A stretch of 64,000 nt of DNA from Sphaerolaimus hirsutus (GCA_964036195.1 OZ038456.1:27529188-27593187); one strand, 5' to 3'. Counted from the first letter of the stretch, positions 30,931 to 43,444 are shown. Notes: generated from the sequence alone by a model not told the origin. A program made the numbers and translations.

Positions 30931-31074
30931 CACTTCCACACCCTGTAAAGTGCCTGTAAAATGTAAAGTGCCATGTAAAATGCCCGTTAGAATGTCTAGT
31001 TTTATTTTATTTTATTTTTTACTGGACGTTTGACATTTTACAGGGCATTTTACACGGTCTGGTAGCGTCACCTA
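30931..31074. mobile_element. CCCTGTAAAGTGCC MITE, left breakpoint of the duplication
   Basis: CACCCTGTAAAGTGCC to ACAGGGCATTTTACACGG. The similarity with unit 2 starts inside it (about 31003, matching 48071). Confidence 0.7.
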
Positions 31075-31544
31075 CACCTGCTTATTCACATTGACAATTG
31101 TTATTACATGAAGTCATTGAATGGCCAATAATTGTGCTCGAATGCAGCCAGTATATTTCATATATTTGCACATGCAAATCGATTTGCACAGGTACCGATT
31201 TGCATACCCACTTTCTCTCTGTACAGTCGTGTATAGGACGATTTTGAACCCAATTTGACCCCCGAGTGTTTCCACTGATTGTGTGTTCTTTTTTGCTTAA
31301 AATGTGGTTAGTCATGCTTTGAGCTTTGCTGTATTTTGCACTTTGTCGTCCGACACTTTGTCGCTTGCAACTTTGTCAAGTGTCAAGTTGGGACGAAATT
31401 TTATTGTGCCGACCTGCAGGGGAGCCCGGTGCATATTTTTTGATGGATTTCTGATGTGACTGGTGCAAAATGGACAACTGAACAAGTGACAGAAAAATTG
31501 GTATTGGCGGCCGGCACACTAGTTGGCACATGTGGGTCAACTGG

Positions 31545-31950
31545 TGGCAGTCCCAAGCCCTGTAAAGTGTAAAGTAAAGTGTCAAATGTAAAGTCAAATG
31601 CAAAGTCAAATGTCAAATGTAAAGTAAAGTGTCAAATGTAAAGTCAAATGCAAAGTCAAATGTCAAATGTAAAGTAAAGTGTCAAATGTAAAGTCAAATG
31701 CAAAGTCAAATGTCAAATGTAAAGTAAAGTGTCAAATGTAAAGTCAAATGCAAAGTCAAATGTCAAATGTAAAGTAAAGTGTCAAATGTAAAGTCAAATG
31801 TCAAATGTCAAATGTAAAGTAAAGTGTCAATTGTGTATCCAAATCTTATTTTTCGTATCCAAATCTTATGTTTTTGTATCCAAATTTTGACATTTGACTT
31901 TGCATTTGACTTTACATTTTACACTTTACAGGGCTTGGCACTGCCCCCTG
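31545..31950. mobile_element. CAAGCCCTGTAAAGTG MITE with expanded 50-bp array
   Basis: Ends GGCAGTCCCAAGCCCTG and CAGGGCTTGGCACTGCC. From about 31571 to 31815 a 50-bp unit (AAAGTAAAGTGTCAAATG and on) is repeated about five times. The unit 2 copy at 48612 has only one. Confidence 0.88.
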
Positions 31951-32269
31951 GTCTGTGTCAACTCAGATTTCGGCTTTCACGTGTCGCACAGCGATTTCCA
32001 AATGCACTGATCGTAATATTTATTTTTGAAAATTGTCTTATGTCAATTGTAAGATCTCTCTACGACACGTGAAGGCGAAATCTGAGTTGACACGGACCAC
32101 TTGACACACATTTGTGCGGTCCGCCAATAAGTAAATTTATGTGTGTCAGATATGTAAACGTAAATACGCGTTACAAGTAAATTTATGTGTGTCCGATGAC
32201 ATGTAAACGTAAATACGCGTTACAAGACACTTGTCACTTTCTACCGAACTTGTGCACATGTGGAATTGG

Positions 32270-32582
32270 GGTATCCCATTAAGACAAAAGTGCTTTAAGA
32301 CAACAGCAGCTTTAATGCTACAAACACGTTGTATTGTTTGAAGATAGTTAAGTTCATGTGAAAGTTCATCGTGTCAATTCTACTTTTACGATACTTCCAG
32401 CCTAATTGCATCACCAAAAAGTTACAAAATCGATTTATATTTTTTATCATAATTAAAAAAGTCTAATTTATATTTTTTCAACCTGGAACATGACATGACC
32501 CAGAACTTTTGTCTCAATGAGCATTTTTGTTCTAATAAAGCTACTGTTGTCTTAAAGCGCTTTTGTCTTAATGACGCACACC
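32270..32582. mobile_element. CATTAAGACAAAAG foldback element
   Basis: CATTAAGACAAAAGTGCTTT has its inverted partner near 32535-32573. CATGTGGAATTGG stands on both sides (32257-32269, 32583-32595) but only once in unit 2 near 49525, so this is a clean insertion. Confidence 0.85.
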
Positions 32583-32908
32583 CATGTGGAATTGGCCCCT
32601 GATCGGAACGCCCGGCAGTACCCATCTACGTATCGGGCAATAAAGTTTAATCATCTGAGTTTTTCACCGATTTAGGCTTTTATGGTTCGAAATTTCTGAT
32701 TTACCGTATTTTTGTTGTGTCTTTGGATTTAGTTTTTTTTTCTCTGTAGATTGCATAATGGATTCTTCAATGTATTTAATTGCCCATTTTAATGTGTGAG
32801 TAGTTTTTGTTTTTTCCTATAATGTAAATAGCTCAACGCAGTATTTCGTTAATGGCCGAAAATTGGTCAGCTGATAAATCTGTTTGAAAAAATTGAATTT
32901 ACCAGAAT

Positions 32909-33144
32909 GGCCCTACACATACTAGTTTTCACCGTGACTGATGTGAAAACTGAAATGGCCACATCCAGCCTACTCTTTTGTATGCTATCTGTGTTTTAGT
33001 TATCAAATTTTTTAATTTTAACTTTCATTAATTTAAATTCCAATTAAAATTAAATAAAATCATTCAACCATGTTCATTTATTTGCATTTGAAAATTTTTT
33101 AGTTTTCACACGAAGTCACGGTGAAAACTAGTGTGTGTAGGCAC
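32909..33144. mobile_element. AAT-target MITE, CTAGTTTTCACCGTGAC type
   Basis: GGCCCTACACATACTAG to CTAGTGTGTGTAGGCAC between AAT copies. Unit 2 shows the empty site (CCAGAATGAATT, about 49840). Confidence 0.93.
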
Positions 33145-33457
33145 AATGAATCATTCTCGATCTCTGTCAACTGCAGTTGACGGATCCTCATTCCGGTAAA
33201 CTCAAATTCGTTCACAGCTGATTTATCAGTTGCCGAAATTTCGACCGTAAACTAAATAGTGTGGGCGGGCCATTATATCTTTTCCTGTAATTTTGGCGCC
33301 GTTTTGTCTGCCTACCTTTTGATTTAGGATGTTTGCTGGAAAAATATTTGTTCCGTTTGACTGCTGTGTTCTATTTTCCACTGAACACCAGTAAGTTAAA
33401 TTTTGACAGTGTTATAATCAAAAATGAGCACCTTTCCTTATTTATATCTCCTGTATA

Positions 33458-33700
33458 CCGTATTTCCTCGAATTACCCCCCGGGGGGTTTATTTTTTCAG
33501 AGTGAAAATTTTGAGAGAAAAACGTGAAAAATGCAACAATAACCACCATTTATAAGTTTTTACAGCCTTATATAAGGATGTAGATAGTATAAACGATGTT
33601 CTAACGTAACACAGTAAGTGTTTTGAACGTCTGTTATGCATTTCCCGGACCACAAATTCATAGTGCCCATTTTGAGGGGGGATATTTCGAGGAAATACGG
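33458..33700. mobile_element. CCGTATTTCCTCGAATTACC MITE
   Basis: 243 bp flanked by TA. The empty site is in unit 2 (CTGTATACACATTAG, about 50150). Confidence 0.94.
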
Positions 33701-33883
33701 TACACATAAGTTGACATGACAATGGATCCAAAACCAATGCCAATTCCGCAAGTTGACAAGTGACAAGAAAAGTGGTAAGTGAAGTTGTAACTTGTAAATC
33801 AAGTGTCACGTCGACTTCAATATAAGTGACAGGCAAAATTGTTAAGTAATTGTGGCTTATCAGTTTTTGTCAAGACTTGATTA

Positions 33884-34351
33884 CCGTATTACCTCGAAAT
33901 ACCCCCATGGGGGTTTATTATTATGCCAGCAAAATTTGAGGGGGGGTTAATTCGAGGGGGGGGGGGGTTTATTCGAGGGGGGGTTTATTATTTCGTCAGA
34001 AATTTTCGTGAAATTCATAGTAAAGAATACGCTTTTTCATACACAAAAACGGTAATAAACGTGAGAAAATAGGTTATTTTTGGGCTTTAGATGTACATCT
34101 GTACACAAATGAGCGTTTACGTGTAGCTGCAATGCAAATTAACAGTAATATACATCATGTACATTGCATACATGACGTATTTATCATGTACATGACGTAT
34201 TTATCATGTACATGACGTACATCATTCCGAAGGGGGGGGGGGGGTATTTCGAGGGGGGGGGGTTTATTATTTCCCCAGCCCATTTTGAGGGGGGGTTAAT
34301 TCGAGGGGGGGGGGGTTAATTCAAGGGGGGGGATAATTCGAGGTAATACGG
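33884..34351. mobile_element. CCGTATTACCTCG MITE
   Basis: 468 bp flanked by TA. The empty site is in unit 2 (GAGTTATTTCATTTAAC, about 50826). Confidence 0.94.
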
Positions 34352-34571
34352 TATTTCATTTAACATAACGCTTCCTTGACACATGTTCACTTGCTAAATT
34401 GGTACCAGGGGCCACTCCTAGATCCTAAAGTGTCAAATGTCATGCGAAGTGTCAAAAGTCATGTAAAACGTCAAAAACACACACAATATTTTACTTAAAC
34501 GTTTTAATTTGTTAACTATTTGTTTTAATAACGTTTTTATTTTACATGACATTTTACAGGGTCTCTGGGTG

Positions 34572-34797
34572 GGGGCAGGCCTGATACGCACATCTGCCCG
34601 ATACGCACATTTGCCCGTTTTTTTCACTTGACACTTTTTCAAGTGATTTTCAGATTTGAGTAAAGTGAAAAAAGTTGCGCAATGACATTAGTGAACTTTT
34701 TTCACTTCACTCATATCTGAAAATCACTTGAAAAAGTGTCAAGTGAAAAAAACGGGCAAATGTGCGTATCGGGCAGATGTGCGTATCAGTGCACCCC
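34572..34797. mobile_element. hAT-like hairpin MITE, GATACGCAC family
   Basis: 226-bp palindrome flanked by TCTGGGTG and TTTGGGTG (7 of 8). Present in both units (51050), so older than the duplication. Confidence 0.93.
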
Positions 34798-35385
34798 TTT
34801 GGGTGTGCCACCAGACTCAAGTCAGCTGTGCACGTGCATTCAAAAAAATCAAATACTTATAACGTAAAAATATCCATGCTCAGCGATAGTCATGTAAAAA
34901 TGCTAAAAGCACTATGGCGCTTTTTGCTTTGGTGCTTTTAGGTTCATTTTTATTTTTATTTTAACTTACGGTAGTGTTTCAGTGGACAAATTCTTTCTGT
35001 CAAGTTGTATCTCAACACCTTTGTCTACCTTGAAATGTGTAGAAAATTGTAAAAAAGTTTAAAGTTTCGATAGGTTTTTTTGTGTGCAGTTTAATTGGAT
35101 GTTTGAAAAAATAGTTTTTTTCACGAGTTTGGTTCCGAAAAGTCAAGTTGTGTTGTTTTTAGGTAGACTTGTAGTTATTTTTAGGGTTCACTCTAACGAT
35201 TTCTATCAGACAAAAATAGACTTAGATGTTATTTGATTGTGTTTTCATATGTAATTGTTTAAGTGAGTTTCTTGATTTATACTAAACTTTTTTAGCGCCG
35301 TCCCACCCAAAACTTTGTTTGTTCAGAAAGTACCGGGTCAGATCTTTTTCCTGGTTAACATGTTGCCAGAAAGGTGATACATCAG

Positions 35386-35575
35386 GGGGCAATCCCAAGC
35401 CCTGTAAAGTGTAAAGTAAAGTGTCAAATGTAAAGTCAAATGCAAAGTAAAGTGTCAATCAAAACAAAAAAGAAGATTTTATTACTGAACTTTGCATGAC
35501 AATTGACACTTTACTTTGCATTTGACTTTACATTTGACACTTTACTTTACACTTTACAGGGCTTGGGATTGCCAC
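35386..35575. mobile_element. CAAGCCCTGTAAAGTG MITE, 190 bp
   Basis: GGGGCAATCCCAAGCCCTG to CAGGGCTTGGGATTGCCAC. CAG is duplicated. Unit 2 has the empty site ATACATCAGACATAT (about 51857), which defines the family's 3-bp target. Confidence 0.93.
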
Positions 35576-36633
35576 CAGACATATTTGTGTGTTTAATGGC
35601 TCATCAAATGAACAAGCGCATTTTTGCCACCTTTTCGGTTTCAATTGCGGAAATGTTACAATGTGCCAATCCTGCTTAAATGCACTGTCCCAGTATTTTT
35701 CGAACAGGCCAAGTACTCGTATATTTACAATTCGAAATACCTATTTGTGTTTGTGTTTTTCTCATTTTTGTGTCCCCTAAATCAGGAAAAAATGGTCATA
35801 AATTTTGCAGTGAACACAGCCATTCTATTCTACTTATCTTTTGCTTTTTTGATAAGGTCATAGATTTATTTACCTTTTTTATAGTTACCATCTTTGAAGA
35901 TAAACTACCGCAGTTGAAGATTTTTTGCGTACAAAAAGTATCACATCGTTATATATTTAGAACGATTGAAATAAATATAGTGTAACTTCTACGAAAAGTT
36001 GATGTTTTTCTTTCGCGTCATGAGCAAAATACAATGGAACTATTTCTACACAAACTCAATTTGAAAACTCACAAATCAGCACTGATATCTGAAAATCAGT
36101 TGAAAAAGTGTCAAGTGAAAAAGCGGTCAAAAATGGCCATTATCCACCATTTTTTCACTTGGCACTTTTTCAAGTGATGTTCAAATATATGTGAAGTGAC
36201 AAAAAGTGAATGAACTAATGTCATTACACAACTTTTTTTCACTTCACTCACAAGTGTGAAGTGAAAAACACGCTCAAAATGTAATGTAATGTTATTTCGT
36301 ATCGGGCAGATGTGCGTGGCGGGCACAATTTTGTGCATACCGGGCGTTTGTGCGTACCAGGCATTTGTGCGTACAAGTGCACCGCCATTGGCGTGACACA
36401 CACTGTCAACTGGTTTCCATGTCAATTCACATTTTAGTTGACGGATCACCCGACAATTTTCAAGTGCACCGCGTGGCTACGTGGCAAAAGGAACTGATAA
36501 ATATTGGTAAAAAATTTTGCAAAATATTATGTGCATTGAACGTGGTTCGATGGCCGGCCGACGGCAATCTTGGAAACTAGTCGGCCGAGTTGACATCCGA
36601 TGTCACGTCAACTTGTTTGTAGAGCGAGCCAAT

Positions 36634-36796
36634 GGCCCCACACACGCTAGTTGACATCGACACCAAATGTCAACTGGTGCCGATCCCAATTCAAAGTTTG
36701 CGTTTGTACATCGTTCGTCGGCTCGTCAGCAATCTTTGTATCGGGAACGACACCAGTTGACATTTGTTGTCGATGTCAACTAGCGTGTGTGGGCCC
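36634..36796. mobile_element. AAT-target hairpin MITE, GCTAGTTGACATCGAC ends
   Basis: GGCCCCACACACGCTAG to CTAGCGTGTGTGGGCCC between AAT copies. 163 bp, like 17209..17371. Confidence 0.92.
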
Positions 36797-37342
36797 AATG
36801 GCGCAGTTACATGACGCTTGGCACCTTTTCTTGCCTCACGCCATCTTTCAAAAAGGAAATAATTTTATTATTATGCAAACAGCATGCAGCATGACTAAAA
36901 CTGATGGAATTTTAAAAACTAGGTAGTCTCGACAACTCAAATTTCAGTTCCTAATATAGGTTTCAAACTGGCATGGAATTTTGGAGAATCCAATTTGCTC
37001 CCAATAAGTATTTCTCAGGAAAATGTCCTATTTTTGTCACTTTCTGTCTGTCAAAATGTATCTGATGCCCCATTTAAATACGTTTCCGGTACTTGTACTT
37101 TCAAAAAGTACGCAAGTAAGTGCGAACCGATATTTTTTCGGGAGGGAACGTAAACTTATTTACGCAGTACTCGGGTATACGTATTTATCGAGTAAACGTA
37201 AATACGTTTTAACAACTGCTATACTCGGCAGACATGATACTCTACAAATAGATATGATTTAGGTCTTCGGCTGGCAGACAGCCAGCTGAAAACTTATGAA
37301 CTGACTGCCCACTCCAGTCCACTTCATCCCAAACCAGTTCAG

Positions 37343-37620
37343 GGGGTGGCCCGAAGCCCTGTAAAGTAAAGCGTTAAATTTGAAGTCAAATGTATAGTAA
37401 AGTGTCAATTGTGTGTCCAAATTTTATTTTTCATATCCAAATCTTATGTTTTTGTATCCAAACCTTATGTCGAAAATTAAGATTTGGATACAAAAACATA
37501 AGATTTGGATATGAAAAAATAAGATTCGGATACACAATTGACACTTTACATTACATTTGACTTTGCATTTGACTTAACATTTGACACTTTACTTGACACT
37601 TTACAGGGCTTGGGATTACC
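37343..37620. mobile_element. CAAGCCCTGTAAAGTG MITE
   Basis: GAAGCCCTGTAAAGTAAAG to TTTACAGGGCTTGGGATT, with inverted TCCAAATCTTATGTTTTTG arms as in 25000..25312. Confidence 0.8.
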
Positions 37621-38310
37621 ACAGTCAGCGGCAGTTCAGTCCGGACTGCAGTTATGACGTCATGATGGAGTGTTACCTCCAGAAAAATGTAGGCTGTAAT
37701 GTCGCCCGAGTAATTGCGGAATTGTTCCCAGGTCCCTTTTGTTTCTAGGTATTTTTGCCCCACGTCATTGATTCCTATTATCATTTTTGTTGTCACATTT
37801 GAAAATGTCAATTAAAAATGTATCTTTTATCCTAAACTCCCTGCTAAAGTGCCCTGTCCCAGTAATCGTGGAACAGAAAAAGTGATATTTATTTATTTAT
37901 ATTTTGTGACGTCTCTTTTTCAAGTCAAATTTTCGAACCATAAACTACATAAATCCGCATACGTTCACGTCACGAATAATTCTCGGGAACCCTAACACGT
38001 GTATTTTTGACCTGTCTGTATAGTGTTGGATTTGTGCCATTCTAAAAGGCTATGTAAAGTGAAAAATGGCAGGCAAACTTGTCAAGTGTCATAAATGTGA
38101 AATGGGTGGAACCAAGGCTGTGGCCCCCCTTCCCTGGGTGAGACCTAAAAACCCCCTAGAAACGCAACTTTTATGATAAATTTCCGACGTTTTTGAAAAA
38201 AAATTTCCGCGCAGTTTTCCACCACACAAATGGTATTTTCACCTGATCGTTCCCTGTAGAAGGAAAGCCATGAAAAAACCCTCAATTTTTCGCCTGTTGC
38301 TGTATATGTA

Positions 38311-38717
38311 CCGTATTTCTTCGAAATACCCCCCCCTCGAAATACCCCCCTCAAAATGGACACTATGAACTTATAAACCCCCCCCCTCGAAGTACCCCCC
38401 CCCCCAATTTAGTGTATAGAGAACGTAAATGACAAAGGCTGCGGTTTGTCATCTGGGTAATGCAAAACACACGTTAAAAACGATCACTCTGTTATGTGAG
38501 AACAGTGATTATACGTCTACACACTTATAAATGGCGATTTTTGTTGCATTTTCGACGTCTGCTTACGTTTCAGACGACAATTTAGTACTTGGTTTTCAAA
38601 AAATTTCTGGCGAAATAATACACCCCCACCTCGAAATACCCCCCCCCCTCGAAATACCCCCCTCAAAATTCTCACTCTGAAAAAATAAACCCCCGGGGGT
38701 ATTTCGAGGAAATACGG
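38311..38717. mobile_element. CCGTATTTCTTCG MITE, nested
   Basis: TA-flanked. Also present in unit 2 (52932..53356), so it preceded the duplication. Confidence 0.93.
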
Positions 38718-38860
38718 TATGTATTTTTACATAAATATGTGGCGGGTATTGGCGCTAACGCCAACGCCAATGGCGCCAGGGCGTGGCGCCTACAAATGGC
38801 GCCAGCGCCATGGCACCATTCCAGCACTCTGTATGGAAACTTTTAGGGGGGGGCTGACTC

Positions 38861-40278
38861 TAGGGTTGGGAATTTCAAAATTTTCGGTTCCGGTTCTCGG
38901 TTCTCGGTTCCAAAAGATTTCGGTTCGGGTATCGGTTCTCGGTTCCTAAAAATTTTCGGTTCCGGTTCTCGGTTCGGTTCTTAAACTCGGTTCCGGTTCG
39001 GTTCTTTCGGTTCTAAAATGATCAAAATTTCGGTTCCGGGTAATAAAATAACCGGGTATCGGGTAATAATCGGCTGAACAACAGAAAATCAATATACCGT
39101 ATTTACTCAAATAATTCCCCCGGGAATTATTTTTTCGTCAGACATTTTTGAGGGGGGAATTATTCGAGGGGGAATTATTCAAGTGGGGGGATTATTATTT
39201 CATCACAATTTTCAAGCATGTTTTTATCACACTACATACACATGTATGCCCTGTTTCCATTGGCAGTGCACATAACATTGCATCTTTGCACTCCGATGTA
39301 CTGCATTTCCATTCCATGACTCAAAGTACACACAGATATTTTGCATGCTTTGACTTCATCGATTGTTTTTCGTTAAAAGAATGTGCAATATCTACCTTCC
39401 ATCATTGGGGGGGATTATTCAAGTGGGGGAATTATTTTTTCCTCACTCATCTGACAGGGGGGAATTATTTGAGGGGGGAATTATTCAAGTGGGGGGAATT
39501 ATTCGAGTAAATACGGTACCCAATTTACATGTGTAAGTACATTGGTTGGATATTTCATACTACAGGAGCATATCACAGCTTATTATTTCAAGGTAGAATG
39601 CAGAAATAAGAGTTGTTATAATAATACTGGTATTTAAAAAAGTGTAAAAGCAAACATGTAAGTTTTCTGTACTCAAGTACTTTTAAAAAGTACACGAGTA
39701 AATGAGTACTGGTATTTTTTTCTGGAGGAAACGTAAATGTATTTATGTAGCACGCGAGTGAGTACGCGTATTAAATATTTTGTGTACAAACATAAATAAC
39801 TTTTGCCAACTACGGTTAAAACGGCCACAAAACCAATGAAAACTACTACCAGTGATAATGTGTATACTGCAGCGACATTACACCTTACAATGAAATATAC
39901 CATATCCCATCTGAATAAATGAACATACATAAAAAATTTCATCATATTTATCAAAGCAATTTGATAAATATGGAGTATATGTGAAATTACACGCTCCCGC
40001 GCAATCATTTTGCAAACAGATGAATTTTGCAAATCTGAACACGCACCAAGATGTTCAGCTGCTGTTGATGTAGGTGTTGAAAAAACGCTGTTTAAAAACT
40101 TTAAGATTCCTAGAAAATTTCGGTTCTTTCGGGTATTTGCTTCGGTTCCGGGTATATGTGCCGGTTCTCGGTTCCGGTTCGGTTCTCAAGCTCGGTTCCG
40201 GTTCTCGGTTCTCGGTTCCAAAATAGTGCTCGGTTCTCGGTTCGGTTCGGTTCGGGTCGGTTCGGTTCCCCAACCCTA
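38861..40278. mobile_element. hAT-like MITE with CGGTTC core, nested (unit 1 only)
   Basis: TAGGGTTGGGAATTTC to CCCCAACCCTA with perfect duplications GCTGACTC. Unit 2 keeps a single GCTGACTC at 53493-53500. This proves the 8-bp target for the TAGGGTTGG group. Confidence 0.96.
39097..39516. mobile_element. CCGTATTTACTCAAATAATT MITE, nested
   Basis: TA-flanked inside the CGGTTC element. The related element at 25313..26310 shows the uninterrupted CAATATACTCAAGTTTACATG near 25511. Confidence 0.9.
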
Positions 40279-40522
40279 GCTGACTCCCCCCGTTCGCGGG
40301 CTCCGTAAACAAGCAGCCCCCCTCTCAAAAATCCTGGATACGTCCCGGGGTGGAACGGATCGGAAATCCTATTTTGCAGTTTTACCGGGCGTTTTACACT
40401 CTAACAGGTATAACATTGGTAAATTTTGTGTGAAGATTTGAATTTTGTGAAACAGTCGTATTTACCAGAGGCCATTCCTGCAAGCCGTTAAGTCTCTCGC
40501 TGAGCGACGAATTTCTGAATTA

Positions 40523-40907
40523 CCGTATTACCTCGAAATACCCCCAGGTTTTTTTTATTTCGCCAGCAAAATTTGAGGGGGGGGGTAATTCGAGGGGGGT
40601 CTATTATTTCGCCAGAAATTTTCGGAAATTCCCTATACGCAGACGTATAAAAATCGAACAATTACATAGATGTATATGTGTTGATAGGCATATATAACTG
40701 TACATACACAAAAACCCTTCCCTAACGTCACTTAATCATCAGTTTTAACGTGTGTTCTGCATTGTACAGATCACAAACTGCGGTATTATTCATATACGTT
40801 CACGTTACACTCAATTTTAGGGGGGGGGTATTTCGAGGGGGGTTTATTATTTCCCCAGCCGAAATTTTGGGGAGTATTTCGAGGGGGGTTAATTCGAGGT
40901 AATACGG
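40523..40907. mobile_element. CCGTATTACCTCG MITE
   Basis: TA-flanked. The unit 2 counterpart (about 53605-53722) has lost its left half. Confidence 0.9.
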
Positions 40908-41370
40908 TACTTCTCCTTGCCCCTTGGACAGGCACAATATTTTTAGCTGGGAACTTCACTTTGTAATTATTTATTTACAAATACTTGCACCGATGAAAAT
41001 ATTCTAGAATTCCGGATAGTGAAAATGGCGCGATTTGGCGTTTCAGCGCCAACGCCATGGCGCAAAATGCAAATCATGCCTTATTGATAAATCATCATTT
41101 TACTGTTTTATCGCGTATGATAAACTCCCAAACGCTGCGATGCCTTTATCGAAACGTTTTATTTATGATATGTGATTAGCATGTGTCGTCGGAAATCGCG
41201 TAAAAACGGGGGAAAACTAAAAAAATAAATGAATTGGGAACGTTATCAAATACCTCGGCTGTCATCTGCCATGTTAAGTTTCTTTGTTCCTACACTTTAC
41301 ACTTTATCGTATCTAAATCATTCAGTTAATCATAAATATTTTTAATGTTAATGTGAATGTTGCCGCACAC

Positions 41371-42414
41371 TAGGGTTGGGAATTTCAAAATTTTCGGTTC
41401 CGGTTCTCGGTTCCAAAACATTTCGGTTCGAATATCGGTTCTCGGTTCCTCAAAATTTTCAGTTCCGGTTCTTAAGTTCGGTTCCGGTTCGGTTCTTTTG
41501 GTTCTAAAATGTCCAAAATATCTGTTCCGGGTAAAATCCTAGTCGGGTATAGGGTAATTATTGGCTGAAAAATGAAAAAAAAGAATGTACTGTAGAAACA
41601 CCAGGTTTGAAATCCTAGGCTCATGGGGGCTCAATATATATAGGTATGGACTTTTTCCATACAAAGAAGGCAGAAAAATGGAAAAATCACTAAGAAAAGC
41701 TTAAAATTAACTAAAACAGGTTAAAATGAGCTAGAAATAAGTAACATATTTTATCTAATAGAAAGGCACCCTTCAAGTTTTATCATCAAGTTATTTACCC
41801 ACCCTTCTATTGGAGACGCCCTTCTATTGGAAACTGTCCTTCTATTTTTTGCCATTTTTTAAGTTCTGGCAAGGTTTTTCAAAGTGTTACATTGCAGATG
41901 CAGTGAGTGTCAAATCAAATGACAATCCATAGAATACATTCAACTTGCAAAAAAATAGGATTGAGGATAGTAGCCCAAAATTTGTAATTGCCATAGCGCT
42001 GCAGAATGCGTGGGGTAATGACGCCTTTACATAACTACCCAACCATATTTGGGAGCTTTTAAAACGGGATAATTAAGAAACCAACCCGGTTTTTCACCAC
42101 ATTGTTGACCACATTTTCACAACCACAGTTTTTTTTAAAGAAAATACCACATCTGAATAAGAAATCAACTACTGACATCACTCATGTATTTATTTACATC
42201 TGCAGTAGGAAACGGACAAAAGCTAACGGTGCAAACCGCTACATTTTGATCTGGTAATTTGCCAAAACTTTCAATTCTCTCGGGTTTTAAGTTCGGTTCC
42301 GGGTAAAACTGTCGGTTCTCGGTTCCAATTCGGGTATTTTCTTCGGTTCCGGTTCTCGGTTCTCGGTTCTAAAATATGCTTGGAACCGCGGTTCGGTTCG
42401 GGGTCCCAACCCTA
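41371..42414. mobile_element. hAT-like MITE with CGGTTC core, second type (unit 1)
   Basis: TAGGGTTGGGAATTTC to CCCAACCCTA, duplications CCGCACAC and CCGCACGC. The centre differs from 38861..40278. Present in both units (54189). Confidence 0.93.
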
Positions 42415-42644
42415 CCGCACGCCCTAGTTATTTTAACTAACAGAAGTGAACTCAAATCGGGTGCTCATAAAGCAGCTTTGAACGCATTTTGGTTTACCAC
42501 AATGAGTTATTGTAAATCTTTGTCAACTAGTTGACAGATACCTCATTCTGGTAAACTCAAATGCGTTCAAAGCCGATTTGTGAGTTTACCTAAATCCTAG
42601 TTTACTGGCACTGGCTGTGAACCAGTGTGTGCAGCGCCAATATA

Positions 42645-43195
42645 CAGGGTGAGGCAATTTAGACCTGCGCTCTAGATTTCGAATAACTTGTAACTGAATG
42701 GTCGAATTAATGTCAAATTTTAGGTCAACATAAACAAGTAAATAGAAACGGATCCCTGAAAATATGGCTGCGATAGCTCCACTCGTTCTCAAGTTATTTA
42801 TGCAAACACAAAAATTTTCGCTTTACTGCCACCTTGCTTTACAACCAGTTACGCAAGCGTCTGCAGATTTCCTTATCGGTAAGGCGGATTGGAGGAGCTC
42901 GCATTTTGGCATGCCACTGCAAATAAATAAAAAATAAAAAACTGAAAAAACAATCCCAATCATGATCTGGGTTCCGAAAAGTGGATCCCGTTTGAAACCT
43001 ATCACGGGGTGGTGGTAAAGTGACAATTACACGTTTGCATGAAAAACTTGAGAATGAGTAGAGCTATCGCAGCCATATTTTCAGGGATTCTTTCCTATTT
43101 AGTTGTTAATGTTGACCTAAAATTTGACGTCAATCCGACAACCCAGTGACAAGTTATTCGAAATCTAGAGCGCAGGTCTAAATTGCCGCACCCTG
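42645..43195. mobile_element. TA-target element, CAGGGTGMGGCAATTTAGAC ends (unit 1)
   Basis: 551 bp with inverted ends of well over 100 bp (through AACTTGAGAAYGAGTRGAG), TA on both sides. Relatives at 56351 and 61648. The ends and TA target suit a mariner-like or related group; no transposase is left. Confidence 0.88.
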
Positions 43196-43275
43196 TAGGT
43201 AGGTATTTATTTAGTGCCTGAGACACTGATTGACGTGACGTCAGTTATGAATTGTATACCTATTTATATACGCAA

Positions 43276-43443
43276 ATGTGTATAAAAAATATCATCGCAC
43301 TCGCAGATCTGTGTGTCTTCGTTAAAAAAATAACTTCTGACCGAACACAAAAAAATGGACAAAATATTTATTTTGGCACTACAATCGTCGCTTTTGGCGC
43401 AGCCGTTGGCGGCATTGGATATATCTGTGTGTTTTTATCATAT
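43276..43443 (+). CDS. Candidate 5' exon of unknown gene, copy 1
   Basis: An open frame from ATG at 43276 reads MCIKNIIALADLCVF, a polar stretch (KKITSDRTQKNGQN), then a hydrophobic segment (TTIVAFGAAVGGIGYICVFL) that could be membrane-spanning. It is conserved in the duplicate at 56969. There a one-base loss is repaired by a one-base gain 17 bases later, so the frame resumes at GAAVGG. A transposon begins at 43445, so the donor is unclear. Linkage to the exon at 44649 is inference from order and strand only. Confidence 0.3.
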
Positions 43444-43444
43444 A

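Larger units (their letters stand above)
38113..40348. mobile_element. hAT-like MITE, GTATCCAGG family, with three nested elements (unit 1)
   Basis: CAAGGCTGTGGCC to CTGGATACGTCCCGG with perfect duplications GGTGGAAC. The host is broken by 38311..38717 and 38861..40278; the latter itself holds 39097..39516. Confidence 0.92.

Noticed and set aside
38861-40278. Treating the CGGTTC runs as a plain microsatellite
   Set aside because: Defined TAGGGTTGGG ends, perfect 8-bp duplications and an empty site in the other unit show a transposon.
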